From positions 62,001 to 126,000 of the forward strand of contig CAYWOC010000001.1 of the NCBI GenBank assembly GCA_964459845.1: 64,000 nucleotides of DNA, read 5' to 3'. The DNA comes from CALZFJ01 sp964459845. GTDB lineage: Bacteria; Bacteroidota; Bacteroidia; Bacteroidales; Muribaculaceae. Shown in pieces: positions 8,990-17,471 of this stretch. The notes beneath the pieces were generated by a model. It saw only the letters and a list, made by a program, of their open reading frames with translations. It was not told the origin of the DNA and did no database searches. The first letter of the stretch is position 1; every line of letters begins with the position of its first letter. The position numbers and the translations under genes are program-made.

Positions 8990-11941
8990 TCAAGCCTTCT
9001 TTGCAGCGGCTTTCTTAGCACGGTTGGTAGTGATGATGTAAGCAGTAGGAGCAGCCACGAACAATGATGAGCAAGTACCTACGATTACACCAAGCAACAT
9101 AGCGAATGTGAAGCTACGGATTGTCTCCCCACCGAGAACGAAGATTACAAGAAGCACAAGCAATGTGCTGATAGAAGTCATCAACGTACGCGCAAGTGTA
9201 CTGTTCAAAGAGCCGTTGAACACGATGCTCTGATCTTGCTTAGGATATAGCTTGCGGTTTTCACGGACACGGTCGAACACAACCACGGTATCGTTCACCT
9301 GATAACCGATTACGGTCAATATGGCGGCGATAAACGTCTGGTCAATCTCCATAGAGAATGGGAACAATCCATATAGAGAATAGAAGCCTATGATTATGAA
9401 TGCCGTGAACGCCACAGCGGCAAGTGCGCCAAGAGAGAATGCGATGTCGCGGAAACGGAGCAAGATATAAAGTGCCATGGCAATCAACGAGAAGAAGACT
9501 GCCCAACAAGCCTCGCGGGTCATATCGGCAGCGATTGCAGGACCTACCTTTTCAGTAGATACCACACCTACCTTTTCATTCGATACGCTGAAGTCTTCGT
9601 ATGTCATGCTGCCAAGGTCTTTCTTCAAGCCCTTATAGAGCAAGCCCATGATTTCATCATCGATTGTCTCATCGTTGGAGTCGATCTTGTAGTTGGTGGA
9701 TACACGCACCTTAGTGTCGTTGTCGATAGTAATCACCGTGAGTGATGCATCTGGGAACAACGGCGCAAGTTCTTCTTGAAGGTCGGCAGTCTTCACTGCA
9801 TGGTCGAATTGAACGATATAGTTGCGACCACCTGAGAAATCGATACCCGGGCTTAGACGGCGGATACCAAGAAGAGCCACAACAACAACAACGGCAGCAG
9901 CTACAACCATATAGCCTTTCTTGCGGTTGCCGATGAAGTCGAAGTTTGCATGCTCAAGCATGTGACGTGTCCAAGAAGTTGTGAATGTAAGGTTCTTGAA
10001 TACGCCCTTGTTGATAAGACCTTCCATAATCAAGCGAGTGACGAACACTGCTGTGAAGAATGAGCAGATGATACCGATGATAAGAGTGGTAGCAAATCCC
10101 TTGATAGGACCAGAACCATTCAAAAGAAGGATAATACCAGTGATGATAGAAGTCAAGTTGGAGTCGAAGATTGCAGAGAATGCGTTGCTGTAACCGTCGG
10201 CAACTGCACTCTTCAAGTTCTTGCCGGCACGAAGCTCTTCCTTTGAACGCTCAAAGATAAGCACATTGGCATCCACAGCCATACCCATCGCAAGCACAAT
10301 ACCGGCGATACCCGGAAGTGTAAGCACTGCCTGAATTGAGGCAAGGATACCCATTGTGAAGAACAAGTTGAAAATAAGACCGATGTTGGCAATCATACCA
10401 GGACCTACGCCATAGATTGCCATCATGAATATCATAAGCAGGATAAGAGCCACAACAAACGACCAAAGACCTGCTTGGATAGCTTCCTTACCAAGTGACG
10501 GACCGATAACGCTTTCACTCACGATATTGACTTTGGCAACCATCTTACCACTCTTAAGCACGTTGGCAAGGTCTTTTGCCTCTTCCACGGTGAAGTTACC
10601 GGTGATTTGAGAGCGTCCGCCCTCAATTACGCTGTTCACGTTAGGGAATGAATATACATGGTCATCAAGAACGATGGCGATAGACTTGTTCAAGTTCTGC
10701 TGGGTGACGCGAGCCCATTGACGTGCGCCCTCATCATTCATTGTCATCGAAACCACATTACCCTGCATATTATCGAAGTCACTACTTGCATCGGTAACCA
10801 CGCTACCGTCGAGTACTGGATGTCCTTGATTAGTCTTTAGAGCGACAAGGTTGAAGAAGCGGCCTTTGTCATCGATAGACTTGACAGTCCAACGAGCTTT
10901 CAAATTCGTAGGAAGAAGTTTTGCAGCCTCTGGCGAGTTCATGATAGCATTTACCTCGGCTGTATCAGTCACAGCCACAGTACCGATAACCGGACCGCCC
11001 ATTTGACCATTAGCCCAAAGCAGCTCAGCAAGAGGACGAGCAGCCACCTTCTTGACAGCCTTAGCCTCAGGAGCGGCAGCCTTAGCCGAATCAGCTACTA
11101 CGGCAGCAGTTGCGGTAGAATCCACAGCAGCAGTTGCGGTGGTGTCGGCAACAGTTACCTTGCCAGATGCAGCATCGCTAAGAGCCACAAGAGATTGCTG
11201 AAGATCCTGCAATGTATATGTCTCGTAGAATTCAAGATTTGCAGTTCCTTGAAGGAGCTTACGCACACGCTCAGGTTCTTTAACACCCGGAAGCTCAAGA
11301 AGAATACGTCCTGTGCTTTCAAGTTCTTGGATGTTAGGAGAAACCACACCGAAGCGGTCGATACGAGTAGCCAACACGTTGCGCGAATTGCTAACCATTG
11401 CGGCAACTTCATCTTTCAAGATAGCCTCTACCTGTGCGTTGGTTGCAGTAGATTGCACCTTCTCCACGTTGCGGAAGATTTGTGCCAAGTTGCCTTCGGG
11501 AGCGATTTTAGCATATTCGCTGCAGAATGCTGCCACATAATCCTTGTCATCGCGGTGGAGCGAATCGGTGATAGCGATTGCACGGTTAAACTTCGGGTCG
11601 GGATTCTGATTTGCAAGTGCCTTCAAGATGTCGGGAACCGAGATTTGAAGTGTCACATTCATACCACCCTTAAGGTCAAGACCAAGTCCCACCTCCATTT
11701 CACGAGCTTGCTGGAAAGTGTAATATCCTAAATACACCTTCTCTTTTGCAATAGAGTCGATATACGCGTTGTAGTAAGTCTTGTAGGCTGCATTTGATAC
11801 GTCTGTAGTCTTGGCTTTCGACTGAGCAAACTCAGCCGCAAGACCCTCGTAGTGAGATGTCACGAACGAGAATGACAAATAAAATGCGCAAACAAGGACC
11901 AACAAAACGGTAAGAACTCTGATAAATCCTTTACTTTGCAT
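8990..11941 (-). CDS. secDF: Protein translocase subunit SecDF (fused SecD and SecF)
   Basis: A 983-residue fusion of SecD and SecF, the usual Bacteroidota arrangement. The SecD half carries a first membrane helix, the motif GLDLKGGMNVTLQI and the first set of RND-type membrane helices; the SecF half begins near RRLSPGIDFSGGRNYIVQF and ends with a second set and a basic tail (NRAKKAAAKKA). The complex uses proton-motive force to pull secreted proteins out of the SecYEG channel. An Ala/Thr/Asp-rich low-complexity insertion (about residues 265-305) sits within the periplasmic P1 region and looks like a linker. Transcribed alone from a candidate promoter at 11998-12005, ending at 8863-8902. Confidence 0.97.
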   Translation of the reverse strand: MQSKGFIRVLTVLLVLVCAFYLSFSFVTSHYEGLAAEFAQSKAKTTDVSNAAYKTYYNAYIDSIAKEKVYLGYYTFQQAREMEVGLGLDLKGGMNVTLQISVPDILKALANQNPDPKFNRAIAITDSLHRDDKDYVAAFCSEYAKIAPEGNLAQIFRNVEKVQSTATNAQVEAILKDEVAAMVSNSRNVLATRIDRFGVVSPNIQELESTGRILLELPGVKEPERVRKLLQGTANLEFYETYTLQDLQQSLVALSDAASGKVTVADTTATAAVDSTATAAVVADSAKAAAPEAKAVKKVAARPLAELLWANGQMGGPVIGTVAVTDTAEVNAIMNSPEAAKLLPTNLKARWTVKSIDDKGRFFNLVALKTNQGHPVLDGSVVTDASSDFDNMQGNVVSMTMNDEGARQWARVTQQNLNKSIAIVLDDHVYSFPNVNSVIEGGRSQITGNFTVEEAKDLANVLKSGKMVAKVNIVSESVIGPSLGKEAIQAGLWSFVVALILLMIFMMAIYGVGPGMIANIGLIFNLFFTMGILASIQAVLTLPGIAGIVLAMGMAVDANVLIFERSKEELRAGKNLKSAVADGYSNAFSAIFDSNLTSIITGIILLLNGSGPIKGFATTLIIGIICSFFTAVFVTRLIMEGLINKGVFKNLTFTTSWTRHMLEHANFDFIGNRKKGYMVVAAAVVVVVALLGIRRLSPGIDFSGGRNYIVQFDHAVKTADLQEELAPLFPDASLTVITIDNDTKVRVSTNYKIDSNDETIDDEIMGLLYKGLKKDLGSMTYEDFSVSNEKVGVVSTEKVGPAIAADMTREACWAVFFSLIAMALYILLRFRDIAFSLGALAAVAFTAFIIIGFYSLYGLFPFSMEIDQTFIAAILTVIGYQVNDTVVVFDRVRENRKLYPKQDQSIVFNGSLNSTLARTLMTSISTLLVLLVIFVLGGETIRSFTFAMLLGVIVGTCSSLFVAAPTAYIITTNRAKKAAAKKA

Positions 11942-11997
11942 GTGTTGAATTATTAATTATTTTTGTTATTAATTTATCAAGTATAATTTACAGCTTG

Positions 11998-12005
11998 CAA
12001 ATATA
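11998..12005 (-). promoter_or_regulatory. Candidate -7 box for secDF
   Basis: TATATTTG on the minus strand fits TAnnTTTG, 57 bases before the secDF start. Only a degenerate TTTC-like -33 element is found at the expected distance. Confidence 0.5.
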
Positions 12006-12044
12006 CATCAAATTATCCAAGTTTGAAATTTTTAACGAGGGTTT

Positions 12045-12075
12045 TTGCGTGAAATACAATAAATATGTAACTTTG
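12045..12075 (+). promoter_or_regulatory. Bacteroides-type promoter of the Ig-like lipoprotein gene
   Basis: TTG at 12045-12047, a 20-base spacer, then TAACTTTG at 12068-12075. Both elements and the spacing match the consensus of the major Bacteroides sigma factor. The predicted start of transcription is about 45 bases before the GTG start codon at 12128. Confidence 0.75.
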
Positions 12076-12127
12076 CGGACGTAATATTACATAATTTTTG
12101 TGACACTGGTCCACACATTATATTAAG

Positions 12128-14278
12128 GTGAAAATAGAAAAAACCACATATTTTGTAGCAGGAATGCTGCTGGCAATCCTGCTGTATTCGTGCGCAAGCA
12201 TAGGTAGGCCGGAAGGTGGTCCGCGCGACCAAGACCCGCCCATATTCCTTGGCAGCAACCCTCAGCCTAACGCTCTGAATGTTAAAAAGAACAAGATTGA
12301 AATGACATTCGACGAGATTGTCACACTGAAAGACCAGCAGACAAAAGTGGTAATCTCGCCTGTGCAGAAAGAGAATCCTGTGATTCGCGCTCTAGGACGG
12401 AAAGTGACGGTTGAATTCCGCGACACTTTGAAGCCTAATACCACCTACTCCATCGACTTTGCCGACGCTATTCAGGATAATAATGAGGGTAATCCTCTGG
12501 AAGACTTCGCAATAGCATTCTCCACCGGCGACTCCATCGACTCGCTTGCCGTGTCGGGAATTGTGCTGCAAGCGCGCGACCTCGAACCTATGCAGAAGAT
12601 ACTCGTGGGCATACACTCAAATCTCGAAGACTCGGCATTCAAGACGCAGCCATTTCTGCGCATTGCACGCACCAACAGCCTAGGGCAGTTCACAATACGA
12701 AATCTCAAGCCGGGCAAATACCGTGTGTATGCGCTCAACGACCTCGACCGCAACTTCATGTATTCGCGCAATGAGGATGCGGCGTTCATCGATGACATAA
12801 TCGTGCCTACAACACGGCAAATATCCACACGCGACACCCTCTTCACAAAAAAAAATATAGTAGATACAATTATCGACGGCACACACACGCTGTTCCTTCC
12901 CAACGACATTCTACTTTGCATGTTCAACGAGGGCTACAAGGCTCAATACCTGAAATCCTACGAGCGTCCTGAAGCGAACAAGATGCTTGTGAAATTTGCC
13001 GCCAAATCCGACACTCTGCCCGAAATCAGCATTCTGAAGCCCAAAGAGCCTATACGTGCCGACTGGTTCCGCATGGAACGTTCTGAAAGCAACGATTCGC
13101 TCGTATATTGGCTCACTGACTCGAGCCTCATCAAAAGCGACTCGATTGTAGTGGCTATGAAATATCTGCGTACCGACTCCACTGAAAGCCTCACCGCCAC
13201 CACCGACACTCTTGCCTTCGTGCTGAAAAGCAACTACAAGAAGCTGAAGGAGCAGGAAGCGAAGAAGAAAGCAAAAGAGGAGAAAGAACGCATCGAAGAG
13301 CTGAAACGCGAGCAGAAGAAGCTCGACAAGCAGCAGAAGAAGGAAGCCGAGCGCAAGCGCAAAGAGGCTGAAGAAATCCTGCGCCACAACAAAGATGCGG
13401 TAATCGACACAGCATCGCTCGACAATGGCGTGATGGAAAAGTCCAAGCAGAAGCTCGACACAGTGCCTGAGAAACCCAAGTTGGGCTTCTCGATAAAGAC
13501 ATCGGGCAGCATCGACGTGTATTCTCCGCTCACATTCGTCAGTCAGGAGCCTATCGGCTCTCTGCGTCCGAGCGGATTCCATCTGCACCAGTTCAACGAC
13601 AAGGACTCCGTGTGGAATGAACTTAAGCTCGACACCATAATGCTTGAAAAAAGCTATAACCCGCTCGTCTTCATATCCAATTATGAATGGGAGCCGGGCG
13701 GAAGCTACCGCATCACGATAGACTCATGCTCGGTACAAGGCATCTATGGACTATGGAACGTGGCTCAGGAGCAGAAATTCACAGTCAAGAACCTTGAAGA
13801 ATACTCCAACCTATACTTCAATATCAGCCCGGTAGCCGACAGCGCATTTGTCGAGCTGCTCGACGGCAGCGACAAGATTGTGCGCACAGCTAAAGTCGTC
13901 AAAAGGTCGGCTGAGTTCCTTAATATCAATCCGGGCGACTATTATGCCCGCATCATCATCGACCGCAATGGGAACGGAATATGGGACACTGGCAACTTCG
14001 GCAAGAAGCAGCAGCCCGAAGAGGTGTACTACTTCCCGAAACCGCTCAAACTGAAGAAGAACTGGGACGTGGAGCAGTCGTGGAACATATTTGAGCTGCC
14101 TATCGACAAGCAAAAGCCTGAGAAGATAAAGAAGAACAAGCCCGAGAAAAAGAAAAAATGGGACAATGAAAATGAGCGCGACAAAAAGGTCAGCAACGAG
14201 GAGGAGGAAGAGGATTTCATGCCTCAAATCTACACTGGCAACAAATATGACGATTACAACCGCAACAACCGCCGATAG
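12128..14278 (+). CDS. Ig-like domain (Big_5 type) lipoprotein with charged coiled-coil insert
   Basis: 716 residues starting at a GTG; this start is chosen because it gives a full lipoprotein signal peptide ending in LLYSC (Cys22). After SIGRPEGGPRDQDPPIFLGSNPQ comes an Ig-like module of the SbsA/Big_5 type (KIEMTFDEIVTLKDQQTKVVISP...LKPNTTYSIDFADAI), a block that opens many Bacteroidota lipoproteins of this family. Residues about 365-425 form a long, highly charged Lys/Glu helix predicted to be a coiled coil, and the C-terminus (from about 655) is Lys/Asn/Glu-rich. The family's function is unknown; it is usually envelope-associated. The gene is followed by slyD-like DNA 92 bases on. Confidence 0.85.
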   Translation: MKIEKTTYFVAGMLLAILLYSCASIGRPEGGPRDQDPPIFLGSNPQPNALNVKKNKIEMTFDEIVTLKDQQTKVVISPVQKENPVIRALGRKVTVEFRDTLKPNTTYSIDFADAIQDNNEGNPLEDFAIAFSTGDSIDSLAVSGIVLQARDLEPMQKILVGIHSNLEDSAFKTQPFLRIARTNSLGQFTIRNLKPGKYRVYALNDLDRNFMYSRNEDAAFIDDIIVPTTRQISTRDTLFTKKNIVDTIIDGTHTLFLPNDILLCMFNEGYKAQYLKSYERPEANKMLVKFAAKSDTLPEISILKPKEPIRADWFRMERSESNDSLVYWLTDSSLIKSDSIVVAMKYLRTDSTESLTATTDTLAFVLKSNYKKLKEQEAKKKAKEEKERIEELKREQKKLDKQQKKEAERKRKEAEEILRHNKDAVIDTASLDNGVMEKSKQKLDTVPEKPKLGFSIKTSGSIDVYSPLTFVSQEPIGSLRPSGFHLHQFNDKDSVWNELKLDTIMLEKSYNPLVFISNYEWEPGGSYRITIDSCSVQGIYGLWNVAQEQKFTVKNLEEYSNLYFNISPVADSAFVELLDGSDKIVRTAKVVKRSAEFLNINPGDYYARIIIDRNGNGIWDTGNFGKKQQPEEVYYFPKPLKLKKNWDVEQSWNIFELPIDKQKPEKIKKNKPEKKKKWDNENERDKKVSNEEEEEDFMPQIYTGNKYDDYNRNNRR

Positions 14279-14370
14279 CGCACGTCTCTTTTTTTACAGT
14301 TTTTTAGGACTTTGAGATGAACAAAACGACAATAAAAACAATTTATTAAATAAAAAACATTTTGAAAGAT

Positions 14371-14946
14371 ATGGAAACAATCAAACCCGGAAAATATGTG
14401 GAACTCGTCTATAAGGTAAAAGCGACTGGCGCCGAAGGCGATGTTTTCACAATGGAATTTACCGAGCAACGCCCCGACCGCTTCGTATATGGCGTGGAAC
14501 GCGGCTTGATTGAAGAATTGGAGAAATCGCTTCTCGACATGAAGGAAGGCGACACTTTCGACATCACACTTGAGCCAAAAGACACAGTGAAAGAATTTGG
14601 CGAGCGCGACGAGAAAGCTGTAATGACATTGAACAAGTCGATTTTCGTCATTGAAGGAAAATTCGACAGCAATACTGTCGCAGTAGGCAAGGTTCTGCCT
14701 ATGATGACTGAAGATGGTTATCAAGTCCAAGGTATGGTGACCGAAATCACCGACGACAAAGTGATTATGGATTTCAATCACCCATTTGCCGGCAAAACCG
14801 TGAACTATGCAGGTCATGTAAAGACTATCCGCGACGCAAAACCTGAAGATATGCCTCACAGCGGATGCGGTTGTGGATGCGACCATGACCACGAAGACGG
14901 ATGCGGCGACGGTTGTGGATGTGGCGATTGCCACGGGTGCCACTAA
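14371..14946 (+). CDS. slyD: SlyD-type FKBP peptidyl-prolyl isomerase with Cys/His metal-binding tail
   Basis: 191 residues from the ATG at 14371, which has a GAAAG site in front; an upstream in-frame TTG is unlikely. The FKBP domain (VELVYKVKATGAEGDVF...) is interrupted by an insert-in-flap domain around residues 70-130, as in SlyD. The tail DMPHSGCGCGCDHDHEDGC continues to the stop at Cys-Gly-Cys-His and holds nine Cys and several His, a metal-binding tail like that of SlyD, which supplies nickel to hydrogenase or urease maturation in enterobacteria. No such metalloenzyme gene is visible nearby, so the metal role here is inferred. Confidence 0.92.
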   Translation: METIKPGKYVELVYKVKATGAEGDVFTMEFTEQRPDRFVYGVERGLIEELEKSLLDMKEGDTFDITLEPKDTVKEFGERDEKAVMTLNKSIFVIEGKFDSNTVAVGKVLPMMTEDGYQVQGMVTEITDDKVIMDFNHPFAGKTVNYAGHVKTIRDAKPEDMPHSGCGCGCDHDHEDGCGDGCGCGDCHGCH

Positions 14947-15066
14947 AACATGCCGCACAGCATATATTTTCAGCATTTTTACCTAAAATAAGTACATTAA
15001 TGGTAAAATGTGTTAAAATATAATGCATAATATGAGAAATATATACACTCTTCAAAATAAAAGACG

Positions 15067-15149
15067 TATATTTGTATCGTGTTTTTCATAGTATTAAATT
15101 AAGATTAAGGTTTCAGCAGGCTCCGTAGGGATACGCAGCCTGTTTTTTT
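15067..15149 (+). ncRNA. Possible small RNA ending in a strong terminator
   Basis: A -7-like TATATTTG (15067-15074) is followed about 40 bases later by a compact hairpin: CAGGCT (15117-15122) pairs with AGCCTG (15137-15142), and inside it CGTA/TACG closes a GGGA tetraloop. Seven T follow directly (15143-15149). No open reading frame lies between. Either this is a short transcript of about 60-70 nucleotides or the hairpin is a distant terminator of the slyD message 170 bases upstream. The surrounding gap (14947-15619) holds only this element and the tRNA gene. Confidence 0.4.
15117..15149 (+). terminator. Rho-independent terminator with GGGA tetraloop
   Basis: Stem CAGGCT/AGCCTG plus CGTA/TACG with one mismatch, followed by seven T. 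One of the strongest terminators in the window by eye. Confidence 0.85.
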
Positions 15150-15302
15150 ATTCCATAAGCACCGCAAATCGAGCAATTAACACACAAAATTTTAAAATTA
15201 ACATTTTGCGACACTACTAAAAATGTGTCTATCGCCACCACGCAAAAGCGCACGAAAAAACGCTTGCAAGCCTTTCTACCTGCAAGCGCCAATCAATTCA
15301 TG

Positions 15303-15374
15303 TACCCCCGAGCAGAATCGAACTGCTATCTAAAGTTTAGGAAACTTCTATTCTATCCGTTGAACTACAAGGGC
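15303..15374 (-). tRNA. tRNA-Arg(CCU)
   Basis: The minus strand folds as a 72-base cloverleaf: acceptor GCCCTTG with CGGGGGT, D arm GTTC/GAAT, anticodon stem GAAGT/ACTTT with loop TTCCTAA (anticodon CCT), a 4-base variable region, and T arm AGCAG-TTCGATT-CTGCT. The discriminator base is A; the CCA end is not encoded in full. It reads AGG codons. It has its own promoter-like element at 15420-15450. The 3' end is bordered by plain intergenic DNA, with no integrase nearby. Confidence 0.93.
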
Positions 15375-15419
15375 AACTCAATTATATGCATCGGCACTAT
15401 ACGCGCCAATTTTATGCCG

Positions 15420-15450
15420 CAAATTTAGATAAAAAATGTGATATAGGCAA
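15420..15450 (-). promoter_or_regulatory. Promoter of tRNA-Arg
   Basis: Read on the minus strand: TTG (15450-15448), 20 bases, TAAATTTG (15427-15420). Both boxes and spacing fit the Bacteroides consensus. The mature tRNA begins about 45 bases downstream. Confidence 0.7.
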
Positions 15451-15619
15451 TTTTTTTCACGCAAGACTATGTTATTATCCATATTTATCATACCTTTACA
15501 TCATCCTTAGCAGTACCATCTTTGGCAATGGAGCAATCTTATGCACCGTCTGCTTTGGCATTATTATTGCAGAACTTTGTAGTATCATTTTATAAACTAA
15601 ACACTAAATTACAGGAAAG

Positions 15620-16210
15620 ATGAAAAATGGACTCATTATTTTAGCAATTGTTGTCGCTGTTGTTGGATTTATATTTATGTGGGCAAAAAGCGCATATAAT
15701 GGCATGGTCGAGAAGCAAGAAGCTGTGGAGTCGGCGTGGTCGCAAGTCGAGAATGTGTATCAGCGTCGTGCCGACCTAATCCCGAACCTTGTAGCCACCG
15801 TGAAAGGATATGCGGCACATGAGCAACAAACTCTCGAGAATGTAGTGAGCGCACGCGCAAAGGCCACACAGATGACAGTAGATCCGTCAAAGCTCGACGA
15901 GGCTTCAATAAAGAAATTCCAAGATGCGCAAGGCGAACTTGGCAATGCACTCGGCCGTCTCCTTATGGTGACTGAAAACTATCCCGACCTGAAAGCCAGC
16001 GAGAATTTCAAAGACCTGCAAATACAGCTTGAAGGCACCGAGAACCGAATCGCTACCGAGCGCAACCGCTTCAATGAGGTAGCCAAGGAATACAACACCT
16101 CCATACGCCGCTTCCCTAACAACATATTTGCCGGGATGTTCGGATTTGAGCGCAAACCTTATTTTGAAGCCAAAGAGGGTGCCGACCAAGCTCCAAAAGT
16201 AGAATTCTGA
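15620..16210 (+). CDS. lemA: LemA family protein
   Basis: A 196-residue LemA protein: one N-terminal membrane helix (residues about 4-23) followed by a long helical domain with the signature EKQEAVESAWSQVENVYQRRADLIPNLVATVKGYAAHE. LemA proteins are membrane-anchored helical bundles of uncertain role, repeatedly found beside TPM-domain genes. Here the stop codon overlaps the start of the next gene (TGATG at 16208-16212), so translation is probably coupled. The order lemA-TPM-TPM is a recognised Bacteroidota arrangement. Confidence 0.94.
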   Translation: MKNGLIILAIVVAVVGFIFMWAKSAYNGMVEKQEAVESAWSQVENVYQRRADLIPNLVATVKGYAAHEQQTLENVVSARAKATQMTVDPSKLDEASIKKFQDAQGELGNALGRLLMVTENYPDLKASENFKDLQIQLEGTENRIATERNRFNEVAKEYNTSIRRFPNNIFAGMFGFERKPYFEAKEGADQAPKVEF

Positions 16211-16656
16211 TGAAACGCGGTCTCGACAAATTCCTCTCGCCCGACGAACAGCGGGCCGTGGTGCAGAGCATCAAGGATGCCGAGCTGCGCACCTCGGGCG
16301 AAATACGTGTCCACATTGAGCCTAAATGCCCCACAGCTTTGCCAATGGAGCGGGCTGTGCAGGTGTTTGGCGAGCTGAAAATGTATGAGACCAAGGAGCG
16401 CAACGCCGTGCTGATATACCTCGCATATAAATCGCGCAATTTCGCAATAATAGGCGACAAGGGCATCAATGAGCGCGTGCCAGCCGACTTCTGGAACTGC
16501 GAGAAAGACACCCTCGCCACACATCTCCGTGCCGGGAACCCGTGCAAAGGCATCTGCAAGGTGATAGAACAAATCGGCGAGAACCTGAAAAATTATTTTC
16601 CTCATCAAGACGACGACATAAATGAGCAAAGCGATGAAATCTCATATAGCGAATAA
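16210..16656 (+). CDS. Soluble TPM domain protein
   Basis: 148 residues made almost entirely of a TPM domain (LSPDEQRAVVQSIKDAELRTSGEIRVHIEP, later NAVLIYLAYKSRNFAIIGDKGI). There is no signal peptide or membrane helix, in contrast to the downstream TPM protein. TPM domains occur in a thylakoid acid phosphatase and in proteins tied to photosystem II repair; the bacterial function is not settled. The start overlaps the lemA stop by one base and the end overlaps the next gene by 35 bases, which indicates tight co-translation. Confidence 0.85.
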   Translation: MKRGLDKFLSPDEQRAVVQSIKDAELRTSGEIRVHIEPKCPTALPMERAVQVFGELKMYETKERNAVLIYLAYKSRNFAIIGDKGINERVPADFWNCEKDTLATHLRAGNPCKGICKVIEQIGENLKNYFPHQDDDINEQSDEISYSE

Positions 16657-17419
16657 GGCAAGCATCAAGTGGCTGACGGCTATGCTGATTGCATTTCTCA
16701 GCACAGTGACCGCAATAGCACAAGTCCCCGACGCGCCAAATCCTCCGCGACTGGTGAATGACTTTGCCGGCATTTTCAGCTCAGAGCAGAGAAAGACGCT
16801 GGAAGACTCGCTCGCCTACTTCGCGCGAAAGACATCCAATCAGATTGCCATCGTCACGATGAACGACCTTGGCGGAATGGAGCCGGCACAGATGGCCACC
16901 GAGATTGGCGAGAGATGGGGCGTGGGCGGCAAGGACAACCGCAATGGTGTGGTAATATTGATAAAGCCGAAGAACGCCACCCGAGGGCAGACATTCATCG
17001 CCACAGGCTATGGACTTGAGGGCTCACTGCCTGATGCCATATGCCGACGCATAGTGGATTCCCGCATGATTCCTGAATTCAAGAAAAACGACTACTATGC
17101 CGGCGTTGTGGCTGCTCTAAAAGTCATAAAGCCTATTGCAGCCGGCGAATACTCAAAGGAGCAATTCGAGGACGACGAGGACACTGACATGATAATAGGA
17201 TTCATCATCTTTGCTGTCATGTTCGTGATAATATACATAATCATAAGCAGAGGCAACAAGGACGACGGCAACAGCGGCACAATGGGAAGCGGAGGCTTCT
17301 TTGGCGGTCCGATAATATTCGGCGGCGGAAGCGGTAGCCACAGCAGCGGCGGCGGAAGCGGATTCGGCGGCTTTGGGGGCGGAAGTTTCGGCGGTGGCGG
17401 AGCTGGTGGCTCTTGGTGA
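16622..17419 (+). CDS. Membrane-anchored TPM domain protein (YgcG-like) with Gly-rich tail
   Basis: 265 residues: an N-terminal signal sequence (LTAMLIAFLSTVTAIAQ), a TPM domain from RLVNDFAGIFSSEQRKTLEDSL to about residue 170, one membrane helix (MIIGFIIFAVMFVIIYIII, about 190-208), and a Gly/Ser-rich tail to the end. This is the standard YgcG layout, with the TPM domain outside the cytoplasm. The first ATG is 35 bases inside the previous gene; an in-frame ATG at codon 5 is also possible. Third member of the lemA-TPM-TPM cluster. Confidence 0.9.
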   Translation: MSKAMKSHIANKASIKWLTAMLIAFLSTVTAIAQVPDAPNPPRLVNDFAGIFSSEQRKTLEDSLAYFARKTSNQIAIVTMNDLGGMEPAQMATEIGERWGVGGKDNRNGVVILIKPKNATRGQTFIATGYGLEGSLPDAICRRIVDSRMIPEFKKNDYYAGVVAALKVIKPIAAGEYSKEQFEDDEDTDMIIGFIIFAVMFVIIYIIISRGNKDDGNSGTMGSGGFFGGPIIFGGGSGSHSSGGGSGFGGFGGGSFGGGGAGGSW

Positions 17420-17471
17420 TACTCTGCCAGCATCGCTATTCTAAACACAACTTAATTGACTAATACGCACT

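Noticed and set aside
14947..15055. Riboswitch or small protein after slyD
   Set aside because: The stretch is AT-rich, has no conserved fold that I can recognise, and its short frames lack start signals.
15303..15374. tRNA-Arg considered as an attachment site of an integrated element
   Set aside because: No integrase and no second copy of the tRNA 3' end were seen nearby.
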